A DNA stretch of 64,000 bases. Origin: Epiperipatus broadwayi (taxonomy: Eukaryota; Onychophora; Udeonychophora; Euonychophora; Peripatidae). The position numbers and the translations under genes are program-made. A model generated the notes under the pieces. That model saw only the letters and a list, made by a program, of their open reading frames with translations, did not search any database and was not told where the DNA came from. The stretch spans positions 604,812-668,811 of the forward strand of contig JAQFVV010006449.1 in assembly GCA_028023455.1 (NCBI GenBank). Direction: 5' to 3'. Below, piece after piece: positions 51,113 to 63,534 of the stretch; the stretch's first letter is position 1; every line of letters begins with the position of its first letter.

Positions 51113-51336
51113 GGCAAAACTCTCCATACAATAGTGTAAGCCAGAGTAATCAATGGATACAAAAAGGTTTGTGCATAAAATCCCTATCTAGTGCCTACTC
51201 ATTTAATATCCCCAAAATACAAGCTAGAAACTAGTTTGGGGATATTGGATGAATATTATTTTATGCCCAAACTTTTTTGAATCAATTGATTACTCTAGCT
51301 TGCACTGAGTGACACTATTGTATAGAGAGTTTTGCC
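51113..51336. repeat. Foldback element, 224 bp
   Basis: The outer ends GGCAAAACTCTCCATACAAT and its complement (ending at 51336) pair. The arms continue inward almost to a small loop around 51225, with a few indels. No ORF; MITE-like. Confidence 0.85.
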
Positions 51337-52944
51337 TATTTATAAAGGATAAAATGAGAAATAAAATAGATTTTTATTGTCTTATATTTTAAGTGTGAGG
51401 GAGGGTATATAATGGTCACCAGGCATAACAAGAATACACTTAATTGTTAAAAAATATTTAAAATTATTTTAGATGTAAAATATTATCATTTTGAGTGTGC
51501 ATGTATGTATGGGCATGGTGAGATAGATTTATAAACCATCATGGGGAGACAAATTAAACTTATAACATTTATAAAAATAAATTTTAATAAATAAATTAAC
51601 TCAATTTAAAATGGCATAAAATAATTAACAGAAAAGAAAAGAGATTGAAATTATTATACTTTTTTTTTTTTGGAAAAAGAATATTAATTTGATCAGATTT
51701 ATTGTTAGCAAATAGAGATACACACAGTAATCAATACATAATAAGTCTTCAATTTAGTACTGTCTTTTAATTACTGATATTAGTAATTTTAAAAAAAATG
51801 TGAAAAAAAAACAAATTGATAAGAAAGAAAATATAGAGGATACATTTTTTGGGGCGAAGAAGGCGTTATTATTCATTCTTTTCGTTGTTTTAATTTGAGC
51901 TGAAATGAAGTGTTTGGAAGTATAAACATTTTAGATTTTGTGAACTTTTAATGTGGCAAAAAAAATATATCTCCGTTACAGTAGTTTATGAAGCAAAAAT
52001 TATCATTGTCAGAAAAATGGAACAGATGAATCAGTTTGTTGTTAGAGCGTAAGAACATGCGTTGCTAGACACTAAAGGGTACTACTTCATCACAAACTAT
52101 GTAGATTTCTTCCGGAATTCCCTGAACTCAAATGTCAATACATAACCCAGCATTAATTTTAAATGCCTATAAAAAATGTGTGTTTCGATTGACTTTATCT
52201 TTAAAAAAACGAAACATTAAAAAGGAAACATTTGAGTAATAGAACATTGAAATTTTTTTGCCATTCTGATCAATACTCAAATAATATCATGGTAAGTCTA
52301 ATTTTTTTAAACTTAACAAAAAGAAAATCAAAAAATTAAAAAAGGTTTTAATCCAGTACAATCTGATTTCTTAGTTAACATGCATTTTATATGTATTATG
52401 TGCTTAATCATTGTTATCCATTTATTTTTATATGCTTTGTTGTTTGAATGCATTTTTAAAATAGTTTTGATTTTGTGTGTGTGTGTGTGTGCGTGACTAA
52501 ATTGATTTTAATTGTGAAATAGTTTGTCGTTAATTTTAATTCAACTTGTCAATGGTTTTCTATTTAGCAACTTTCACTTCAAATGTTCTTTTTAGCACTT
52601 ATAAATTGGGAGAAAAACAATATATTTTATTAATGTGAGTGTTTTAAGTAAAATGACGATTTAACTAAATAACAGATTATTATTAACGTTTGAAGATATG
52701 AGGTTCGGATATATCTCCCCTCTTCTGTGAGATGAGGTGAAGTAGGAGTTGTTCCGTATAGCATCATTTTTATTGAGCGTAGCAATAAAACAATTATAAA
52801 AATATTGAAAAGTTAATCAATAATATTTCATTAATTAATCAGCAGTTGTACAAAATAATTTAGAAAATTTTTTTGTATTTAAATGCACACACATGCAAAC
52901 ACATATATAATGTTTTATAATCCAATCTGTTTTAATTTATTTAG

Positions 52945-53228
52945 CATTATCATTAACAATACTACCGGTAAAATTGTGAGTGGAAAAATACATCTGCCAG
53001 ATTTTAATGTTAAAACGGATATTCCTTTAGAATATCAACCAGAAAAAATTTTTATGCATGAAAAATATATTAGTGCAGGATTCAATTGTTCCAATTATGA
53101 TATTGGCCTAATAAAATTAAGAAGTAAACTTCGTTATTCAAATAAAGTTCAACCAATTGCTTTGTATCCAAATAAAGATATAAGTGAAATAGATGCAACG
53201 ATACATGGATGGGGAAAAACACATAGTG
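52945..53228 (+). CDS. Trypsin-like serine protease, catalytic Asp exon
   Basis: A 284-bp exon between TTTATTTAG and GGTAAAT. The first base completes the Ser codon begun in the previous exon. It encodes about 94 residues. IFMHEKYISAGFNCSNYDIG followed by LIKLRSKL contains the catalytic Asp in the family motif (xDIALIKL); the His-to-Asp spacing is 56 residues, about 11 longer than in bovine trypsin. Near the end IDATIHGWGKTHSG gives the conserved GWG; the Cys that precedes it in vertebrate trypsins is absent, as in many invertebrate trypsins. There is an unusual Cys four residues before Asp. NNTT is a possible N-glycosylation site. The next intron is phase 1, 8963 bp, matching the classical pattern. 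Confidence 0.9.
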
Positions 53229-53344
53229 GTAAATTAATTTTAAATGTATCAATTCTATAAAGTAATCATACATGTTTATGTTATAATATAAAACCCACAG
53301 ACAAACAGTGAAATGTGCATTATGTGAGAATATATATATATATA

Positions 53345-54076
53345 TACACAAATCAATATATATATATATATCAAATTACAGTACAATTTACATAAATTAT
53401 ATTCTTTTAGAAGTACTTTGGACTATACACTTTGTAGTCTTTATCAACTATATAACATTGAATAATCAAAATGAGACAACCTTTAATAATACCCATAGTT
53501 CAATTCAGATTTCCCACAATTCTGTTATCTTAACATTTGATGACTGGCGATTCATTAACATTTGACGATTTCTTGAAATCAATATAGCCTCTTTTATTTT
53601 ACGTTTATTATGACAACGTTCAATTTGAATAATTTTCATATTTTTATAATCAAATTTAAATTCATATTGACAAGATTTATTATGATCAAATATAACAGAT
53701 GATGAAGGTTTATTTACATCATCTGTTATATTTGATCATAATAAATCTTGTCAATATGGATTTAAATTTGATTATAAAAATATGAAAATTATTCAAATTG
53801 AACGTTGTCATAATAAATGTAAAATAAAAGAGGCTATATTGATTTCAAGAAATCGTCAAATGTTAATGAATCGCCAGTCATCAAATGTTAAGATAACAGA
53901 ATTGTGGGAAATCTGAATTGAACTATGGGTATTATTAAAGGTTGTCTCATTTTCATTATTCAATGTTATATAGTTGATAAAGACTACAAAGTGTATAGTC
54001 TAAAGTACTTTTAAAAGAATATAATTTATGTAAATTGTACTGTATTTTGATATATATATTTATATTGATTTGTATA
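53345..54076. repeat. Near-perfect 732-bp palindrome, 360-bp arms
   Basis: 53345-53704 and 53717-54076 are reverse complements with only scattered mismatches. The loop 53705-53716 is AAGGTTTATTTA. The arms contain AAGTACTT..GACTATA and AACTATATAACATTGAATAATC motifs shared with 61755-61935 and, more distantly, 45990-46250. It starts 116 bp after the end of the Asp exon. No convincing ORF. It would fold into a long dsRNA in the pre-mRNA. Confidence 0.92.
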
Positions 54077-54184
54077 TTACATATATTGTGAAACGAATAC
54101 AGATATCAAACTTTATTTATTACACACACACATATATATATATGGCAGGTATTTGTAATAAATTTCAAGGATAAATGGGTTTAT

Positions 54185-55745
54185 AAGTAATCATTATAAA
54201 ACAGTCAACACTTACACAATCTCAATATCATTAACAATATAAAATTTCTGTCTGTTGTCAAGGCAACCATCTTTTAACAATAAATGTGGAATCATTTTTA
54301 TTAATGGTCCAATATACTTATATTGAAACAAAAGAGTGCACATTGGTCTCAGATATTGAAATTATTGATACAAAGAAGTTTAAATTAAATTCTTTAAACA
54401 GGTATATAACCTATTTTGAATGTAGACTAATAAACAACAATTATAACATTATCAACTGCAATTATAAATTTTAAATTGCACTCAATGTATATCATAAATA
54501 ATAGGTGTAACAATGCTCAATGCTAAATGATTTTGTAAGTAATAATTAAAAATCATTCAATATTCACACAAGCCTATTATCAACAACAATCTATAGTTGA
54601 GCATTGGTGGCCAAGTGGTTAGCATAGCTGCCTTCCAAGTGACTAGCCTGGATTTGCTTCCAGGTCAATGCATTTGACACATGAAAAAAAAAAAAAAAAA
54701 CAGCAATCAAAAATTTCAATTTGTTATCAAGGCATCTACCTTTTAACAATAAAGATGGAATCACTTTTATTAATGGTCTAATATACTTATATACATAATA
54801 AAGAATGAACTTGATGACAGATGTTGAAATTATTGCTACAAAGAAGTTTAAATAAACATCTTTAAATACGTAAATATAACTCGTTCTGAAGCTAGACTAA
54901 TAAAGTCAATTATAATATGACAAACTGCAATATATACATTTCAAATTATATCCAAAGTTTTACTGAAATAACAAGAATAATAATATTTACTAAATGAGTT
55001 TGTATGTAATCATTAAAAAAACAGTCATCGCTCTAAAAATCTCAATATCAATAACAATCAACAATTTCAAACTGTTGTCAATACAACTTCCATTTAAAAA
55101 TAAAAGTGGAATTACTTTTATTAATTTTCTAATATATTTATATAGACACTAAAGATTGCAACTTGGCCTCAGACATTTGAAATTATTCATACAATGAAGT
55201 TTAAATAGACTTCTTTATATAGGTAAATAGAACCTATTCTGAATATAGACTAATAATTATTCAATTATAACATTACAACTGCAATTATAAATTTAAATTG
55301 CACCCAAAGCATTACTTAAATTACATTTATTATGATAAGTATTATACTTATTACTACTTTGGATGCAATTTGAAATATATAATTGAATTTTGTAATATTA
55401 TAATTTACTATTTATTTGTCTACATTCAGAATAGTTATATATACCTGTTTAAAGAGGTTTATTTAATCTTCTTTGTATCAAAAATTTCAATCTCTGGGGT
55501 CAAGTTGCAATCTTTAGTATATCTATATAATTATATTAGACCAATAATAAAGGTGATTTTACTTTCATTGCTAAAAGATGGTTGCCTTGACAACAATTTG
55601 AAATTGTTGATTGTTATTGATATTGGGATTGTCTAAGTGTTGACTGATATCATAAAAAAAAAACAGTGAACTCTTAGACACACTCCAATATTAATAACAA
55701 TCATTAACATCAAGGTTTTGTCAAAGCAACCACTTTTTAACAAAT
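54185..55745. repeat. Array of about 300-bp units: three direct, one inverted, one partial
   Basis: Units share TTGTCAAGGCAACC, TTTTATTAATGGTC, ATTGATACAAAGAAGTTTAAA, GTAGACTAATAA and CAATTATAACATTA..AACTGCAATTATAAA. Direct copies lie at about 54185-54590, 54700-55015 and 55016-55320. An inverted copy is at about 55345-55650, so the third and fourth form a large hairpin centred near 55335. A partial direct copy is at about 55650-55745. Divergence between units is considerable, so the array is old. Confidence 0.8.
54601..54700 (+). repeat. tRNA-Gly(TCC)-derived retroposon with poly(A)
   Basis: 54601-54671 reads like a tRNA-Gly(UCC): GCATTGGTGG start, TTAGCATAGCTGCCTTCCAA (anticodon TCC in its loop), CCTGG...CCAGG T-stem and TCAATGC closing the acceptor stem. 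The anticodon stem 3' side and the T-loop (no TTCGA) are degraded, so it is not a working tRNA. Two dozen bases later an A17 run (54684-54700) shows retroposition, as in a SINE. It sits between the first two units of the array. Confidence 0.75.
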
Positions 55746-55916
55746 ATATATATATATATATATAAGCTGCACCTAATATATTTTGATTTTAATAAAAAGA
55801 ATTAGCAATAAATAGTAAAAAAAAATATTAAAAGCTAAACTTTATAACTATTAGGATTGACTGTTTCAATAGAAAGTGTTAAATAAATAGATAGATAGGC
55901 AGACACAAAGGTAAAT

Positions 55917-56585
<669 letters not shown>

Positions 56586-57539
56586 AAATGAAATAATAAA
56601 ATATCATGGTTGTAATGATTGGGAATTCATTGCAAGGTCAGATTACATGATTGATTTTAATATTTGAAAGTAACGTTTATCCTGGATCTAACATTCAATA
56701 AGTTAGTTTAACTTATCCATATAAAACTCAATGCATCAAACATTTTCTGTCACAAAATTGTAATAACATCCAGTATAGAATGTTTACAGGATTTTGTATA
56801 ATTTCCTGTTGGAATTAATAATGTTCTTATAATCTCTAAGCCAATTATTTTCTTACATTATTGCTTTTTCAACATGGATTCTTATTTGCATTCATCCTGT
56901 CACATCGTAAAAAAATAACAGTTTGCCATTTTGTATTTGATAAGCAATCGTGCTATGCAAATGGGTTCAAGAATGAGGATAAACACCTTTAGGTTAAATA
57001 ATGACCATCCCAAAATCATATATAATTTTGAAAACATATTTTATTTATTTATATTACATATGTTACATTGTTTTGAAACTATAAAAAATTGTAATTTGCA
57101 AAAAAGCTAAACTGAATACAATTGATTATTATTAACATTGACATTTAATAAATTTTACATTTAACCCATCTGAAATAAAAACAAGTACCTTTAATGGTGT
57201 GTTTAATATTGAACAATCATTTTGCACACATTTTAATCTCTTACATTTACATTCATTTTTCATTTTATTAGTATAATATAAATTACAAGAAATGATGAAG
57301 AGATGCATATGCTTTCGTAACTACCACAAACTAACTTCTTATTTAGGAGGCTTGTTTAGTCACTTGTTTTCCTGCCATTATCCATTCAGTTGACTGTCGA
57401 TCTTTTACAATTTCCTGATAATATTAGACCTCAAATTTGCTTATGTCTGACATGACTGTACATATCTTTTTTAAATTGTTCACTAACAAATATTCTTCCT
57501 GCCTTCAACAAATTTTGAGATTACTCAGATAATAATGCC

Positions 57540-58250
57540 AAATATGCCACAAGTTACTCAGTGTAATATTGAACAGAAGAAAAGTCATGAAGTCTCTCAA
57601 ACAACAGGAAAACAGAAAACAAGATAAAATTAGGAGAGCTTATGTTTGATGACACAGGAGAACGGTATCAAATGGACAGATATACTGATGTAGAATCTGA
57701 AAGTGAGTTCGAAGATGCCCAAGATTTACAATTGATAGACAGCCTAAGATAAATATGATTAAATATAAAGTAAATTCAAACAAATTCAAAGTAAAAAGTA
57801 AATCTTTATAAATGAAAATTAAAATTGCTTCTTTAAATGTGTGGGGTTTGAATTCAATAGAAAAATATTTAAGTTGAAACAATGGATCAAAGAAACAAAA
57901 CCTCATATAATGGGACTGCTTGAAACCAAAATATATGCAGGGTCACAAATTGATCCAGCAAAATTCCTAAATAGTGAGGGCTTTGTTGCATGTTCAAGAG
58001 ACTCTACCTCTCCATCGGCCGGAAAGGGTCTTTTGATAGTTACCACTTGCCAGTTTACCAATTTTAAAATCATATACATTGATGCAAATCTATTAATCAT
58101 TATTTTATTTCACAAAATAAATAAAGTAAATGTAAACTTTGTTTATAGGTCATTGCAAAAATTTAAAATAAATACAATAATTGCCACAATTAATTCAACA
58201 CTGGGATTTACAGCTAATCGAACAATTTTGATCACAGACTGCAATATAAC
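57540..58250 (+). pseudogene. LINE copy 4: ORF1 end and endonuclease start
   Basis: 57640-57750 reads an acidic ORF1-type tail (GERYQMDRYTDVESESEFED). Then at 57811 ORF2 starts MKIKIASLNVWGLNS, aligned with MKIKIIGIHVRGLNS of copy 1, shifts frame and continues LKQWIKETKPHIMGLLETK with the catalytic Glu. GKGLLIVTT and ILITDCNI (for LLGDFN) follow. The coding then stops in a (TTA)n array. It is cut at the 3' side, unlike ordinary 5'-truncated LINE copies. Confidence 0.75.
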
Positions 58251-58251
58251 A

Positions 58252-58579
<328 letters not shown>

Positions 58580-58819
58580 AATTAGGTAGGCATTGTGTAA
58601 TGGGGTAAGAAAATGCCTCATATTATATTTACTAGAATTGCATTTATTGCTTAATAATTCTTAAATGAATGAGAAGAGTAAAATTTTAATATTATAAACA
58701 GTTAATTAACAACCCTGAGGGATCTTTATATTACATAAATGATGCTTAAAAAAACTATTTTGCAAAATAAATTGTTTTAAATAACTGGATACACAAAATT
58801 TAAGAATCATAAATATATA

Positions 58820-60010
58820 CCACAAACCAAGAAAACAGTCTGGATTTAAAAGAGGTTTTAATACAGTAGATCATATCCAGGTATTGAGAGAAGTTATAGA
58901 AAAGACAAATGGATATGAGTTGTCATTATGTTTTGGATTTGTAGATTATGAAAAGGCATTTGTTGTATAAACATTTCTTTAGTGATTAAAGCATTGTATC
59001 ATAAAAATATTGATCCAGGGTATTGTCATATTTAAAGAATATTTAAAAAATGCAACAGCAATAATTAGATTACATAAGGATACTGGGAAAGTCCACATTG
59101 AGAAGGGTATAAAACAGTGACTCAATATCTCCAAAACTTTTTACAGCAGTGCTGCAAGAAGTATTTTGTGGATTAAAATGGGAAGCTAAAGGAGTGAAAG
59201 TAAATGGAGATTATTTAAATCATTTAGATTTTTCAGATGATGTAGTTATTTTTTGCAAATAATGCTTTAGAGCTGCGGGAAATGTTGCAGGAGTTATCAG
59301 ATGAAAGTAGGACTAAAGATAAATGTTAAAAGGCTAAAGCAATGTTTAATGGATTTTCTCAAAATATAAAAATAAAGATTGATTATGATGAGTTAGAAGA
59401 AGTTAACACTTACAAATACTTTGGTCAGATTATTAATACAATTGGAAACATAATGGATGAAATTAGTCATAAAATTAATTTTGGTTGGACTCCTTTTGGT
59501 AGAAATAACTTGGTACTACAAGGAAATATGCCTGTATGTTTCAAAAGGAAGGTTCTTAATAAATGTGTTTTACCAGTTCTTATTTATGGATCTGAGACTT
59601 GGAAATTTAATAGAGGTGAAATACAGAGTTTTAAACTACTCAAAGAAGTATGGAGAGATGCATATTGGGAGTAAGAAGAAAAGATTGAAAACACACTATA
59701 TGGGTATGAGAACAACAGGTGGTATTGACCTCATTGAAAATTTTAAAACACTGAAGTGGAGTTGGGCTGGACATATTGCTAGAAGAGATGATAATAGATG
59801 GACAATTGAAATCTTAAATGGGATTCCAAGAGATTGTAAAAGACCCAGAAAAAGACCACATGTGAAATGGATGGTCAAAATAAGATAGTGTGCAGGGATG
59901 TAGAGAACAGAAGTTAAAGATCGGAGATGATTGATTGAACATGGAGAGACTTTTATTCTCAGTGGATTGATAATGGTTGTTGATGATGATGGTGATCTAT
60001 AGTAACATGA
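58820..60010 (+). pseudogene. RTE-type LINE, RT C-terminal half
   Basis: Broken plus-strand ORF2: SGFKRGFNTVDHIQVLREVI and FGFVDYEKAF (motif A) at about 58840-58960, LDFSDDVVIF (motif C, FSDD) at about 59226-59255. An open frame 59342-59674 follows with VNTYKYFGQIINTIG, KRKVLNKCVLPVLIYGSETW; after one frameshift near 59670 come LKWSWAGHIARRDDNRWTIE and a basic end to 59888. The VLPVLxYGxETW and WAGHxARxxDxRW blocks are typical of RTE-clade elements. The tail has TGATGATGATGG. Several stops and frameshifts inactivate it. Confidence 0.82.
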
Positions 60011-61754
60011 TAAAAATGATGCACTGGGAAATGATTAATATCATCTGAATAAATCATGGCTCAATCATTGATAACCATTTTGTAATGGAATATGGGATGA
60101 GAATATAAAATCTTTAGTATGTTTCAAACTTGAGACACCATGTATAACAATATAAGTCTATCCTAAACGTGGAGTGACATTTTGTAACAGTCCTAACGTT
60201 GATGTGGCACTGTATCAGCCAATGTTGGGTAGCTATTTTGTAATTATAATAAAAAAAATTTCTACCCCATTATCTCTCTAACGTACATTGGTAGACATTT
60301 GTCACAAAATTAAAAAACTGCCTTATAGAAGTTTAGATATTCCCTTATTACTTATACAACATGGTAATAGAAAATAATGAAGAAATGATCTTAAGGTTTA
60401 AATATTATTGATAACAGAGCAAAACATACATCAATAATTAGTAACTCTATTACAACCTGTATACAATCATCTAACTCAATCATTGGTCACACTAGGCAAT
60501 GACAATATTTACAATACATAAACATAATTATTTGGATTTCCCATTATATTATAATAAAATACTAATGACATTCTCTATTAAAACCTAATTTATTCATATA
60601 GCATTTAATACAAAAAAAGCAAACAATATCATCATCTCAGATATCACCAAATGTATTCACTATTCCAAAATAAACTTTGATAAACAGTGAAATCATACAT
60701 CATTATCTTAAAGATGGCATATGCCTAAGTCATCTATTTTAGTTATAATCATTGAAACCAAATTCAAATCAATAAATGACTAAGTTCTGCTATAGTTTTC
60801 CAATCTATTACTACTTATAGTAATGTAAATCTATGTTAACATTTAACATTCCCTTCTTAAATAAACTACTTTCTAAATAATTCTAATAAAATTTTGAGAA
60901 TGTTTTATAAGCCTATAATATTTATAATGTTTATTTAAAATAATTCATATCTATCTTTGACATGGACAACAACCAATAATCATTTTCTATAGTTTAGTTG
61001 TTATAAATTCCATTTTATAAATGACTGATTGGAGATTTAAGATAAACATATTAATAAAATTTATAATTTCTACTTCAAAAAAGTTTAAAGGTAATTAAGA
61101 CAAATCACTCTGACTAATGAAAGAATGAAATCTATCACAATCTTTATAACTGGGCTAGAAAAACTCTTTAATAATCAACCATGAACTAATACAATTGTTT
61201 CTACTAGTAATATTGGCTTAGATAGGCAAATAAATATTTCAATATAGAGACAAATATACAATTTATATCTAATCAGATCTAATAATAACAATCATATAAA
61301 ATACAAAAAAATATGTATCTGTAAAATCATTTCTCATTTACCTATACTGATTTGATCTTAGATCAAGATTTAAGCATCAAAAATTACCTTGCACACTTAA
61401 AAAATAATTAGACATATTTATTGGTTTTGGACAGTTTTAGATTTACTCATTTATAACAAGAATTTGTAAGGTTAACAATAAAAAAGTAATGTATGCAATT
61501 GAGAGAAATCATAACCAGTTCAAAAAAATACAAATGCATTTTCTCTTTAGTATATCTAATTAATTAATTTGAAAATATATCATTCTATAAAAATCCATAA
61601 CAAACAATAAATAAATAAATATATGTATGAATCTTAAAAATGTGTTGTATGACAATAGTACTATATATAAACTGGCAGAGAGTTTCGAAATATCCGAACT
61701 TTAAATAGAATATACGATAAAAAAGTGAAGTCAAATAAAAATACATGTTCCTTT
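60011..61754. other. AT-rich intronic stretch
   Basis: No ORF, RNA or clear repeat recognised. Confidence 0.5.
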
Positions 61755-61935
61755 ATTCAATCATCAAACATTAAAGTAACAGAATTGTGGGGGAACTTAA
61801 TGGAATTATGGGAGTTAAGAGAATGGTGACTCATTTTGATTATTCAATGTTATATTCTTGACAAAGACTAAAAGGAATATAGTCGAAAGTACTTCTAATA
61901 GAAAACGTTAAATTATATGAATATTAATATATTTA
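61755..61935 (+). repeat. Single-arm relative of the 53345 palindrome
   Basis: Matches about 53875-54030: ACAGAATTGTGGG, TGACTCATTTTGATTATTCA, ATGTTATAT..TTGA..AAAGACTA, then GTCGAAAGTACTT. Only one arm is present. Confidence 0.75.
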
Positions 61936-61971
61936 GTATATATAAATTTGAATATTATATATATATATATA

Positions 61972-62107
61972 ATCAAAACAAAAATAATAAATTCAATTGT
62001 AACAAACCACTATAAGCAGTCCTTAAATCTACAGAAGTACTTTCGGTAAATTTAAAGATTGTTTATAGTGGTTGTTATCGTTGAATTTATTATTTTTGTT
62101 GTGATTA
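61972..62107. repeat. Foldback element, about 60-bp arms
   Basis: AATCAAAACAAAAATAATAA..ACCACTATAA pairs with its complement at 62050-62107; the loop carries AAGTACTTTCGG, the motif shared with the palindrome family. It lies 85 bp before the next protease exon. Confidence 0.82.
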
Positions 62108-62191
62108 CAATTTTTTTTAATTAACGGACATTTTATATACATATAATTATCTGAACAAATATTTTTTTTGTTAATGACTTTTCTTTTACAG

Positions 62192-62367
62192 GCAGTGAAA
62201 ATTGGAGTAATGACCTATTGACTGTTACCTTGCCAATTGTTTCAAAATCTGAATGTGAATTTGTACTATCATATTATGATGAAATGTATTATCATGAGGA
62301 TTATTTACTTTGTGCTGGATATTTTCAGAGGGGAAATATGCGGTATAGAGGAAAAAGTCCATGTGAG
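62192..62367 (+). CDS. Trypsin-like serine protease, exon before the Ser exon
   Basis: A 176-bp exon between TTTTCTTTTACAG and GGTATTA. It completes the Gly codon of the previous exon and reads SENWSNDLLTVTLPIVSKSEC, an acidic/Tyr-rich loop, then YLLCAGYFQRG and GKSPCE. VTLPIVSKSEC and LLCAG are the conserved disulfide strand; GKSPCE stands where GKDSCQ normally leads into GDSGGP. So the substrate-pocket Asp position (D before S-C-Q) appears to be Ser or Pro here, unless alignment shifts. It ends at a codon boundary (phase 0), as in classical S1A genes. The catalytic Ser exon was not found in the remaining 1.6 kb. Confidence 0.88.
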
Positions 62368-63484
62368 GTATTATACATCTCTGTCAAATTTAATTATTTT
62401 TTTATTATAATTAAGTAGAAGTATTTGAATAGGATATTTCAGTTTATATTCATCTGCCACTCCATCTTAAAAAGCTGATATACAAGATTGCATACATGCA
62501 AAAATTATAGATTGTATATGTATAATTTGTACAGAATCAGCATTCAATGTGTGGGACAGACCATAATGCCCCACATATATTTACAATCAGTGCTCAGCTT
62601 ATATTGAGATAGCAACTGTTGCATGCTGGTTCATATATTGGGAATCATCTATAATTTTTGCATGTGTGTTGTCTAGTGTATTTTTTGTTTAACATGGAGT
62701 GAAGCATGAATATAGATGTACAATCTTAAGTTCAAGTCTTTCTACTTACTTATATAAGAGATATTCATTGTACTGAATGAATAGATTAATTTATTAGGTT
62801 TAATAACTTTAATTGGAATTACACGTGGGTGAAACATTTTCTAAATATTTAACAATTTCTTATTTAATATTGATAATATTTTATTACTTTTTATTATATA
62901 TTTACAACTATTCAATATCGATTTGGCATTTGTTATTTAATATTAACACAATTCATAAAACACAAGGCAACTATGCCAGCAATTTATTTCATTTTAACTA
63001 CAATTTCATTTGTGCAAAATATAATATCGATATATATTTTAATTGTATATTTGTTGTTGGGAAATAAATAGTAGGATTAGTAGATAACTATATCCGAATA
63101 ATTTTTTTTTAAAAGTCGAGAAAAATTAAAAGCTTTATTTAGAGAGACTAATGACCTTGTGGCTTGAATTTAATGTATAGAGAAAAGTATGCATGTATTT
63201 TATTTAAAATTATAGCATATGATTATGTAGAGGAGAAGGGGGATTGACTATTGTGTGCATTGTAACATTTCAAAATGTTGATTTATATTAGTTATAATAT
63301 TTGTAAATGAAAATGTTAATATGAATAAAAATTGAACCTGTCATAGATTGCATTTTTTTGACAGTTCTTTACAGGGGAATAGGTTTAAATTTTCAGGAAA
63401 TTATAAAGGATATTTGTACTAATAAGAATATGAACAAGTGGATCACTACTTAGTATTATGGATATGTGTGTGTATGAATGTGTG

Positions 63485-63534
<50 letters not shown>

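Larger units (their letters stand above)
46692..52944 (+). other. Protease intron 2 (6253 bp)
   Basis: Phase 2, GTAATT...TTTAG. It holds a dispersed repeat between direct repeats (48557-49112) and a foldback (51113-51336). Otherwise it is AT-rich DNA without recognised genes. Confidence 0.75.

Noticed and set aside
52883-52944. Met at 52883 as a start of the Asp exon protein
   Set aside because: The stretch before 52945 is a pyrimidine-containing intron end with an AG acceptor; the family alignment begins after it.
54601-54671. Functional tRNA-Gly gene
   Set aside because: Anticodon stem mispaired, T-loop lacks TTCGA, and a poly(A) tail follows.
54185-55745. CRISPR-like array
   Set aside because: Units are about 300 bp, diverged and one is inverted; the genome is eukaryotic.
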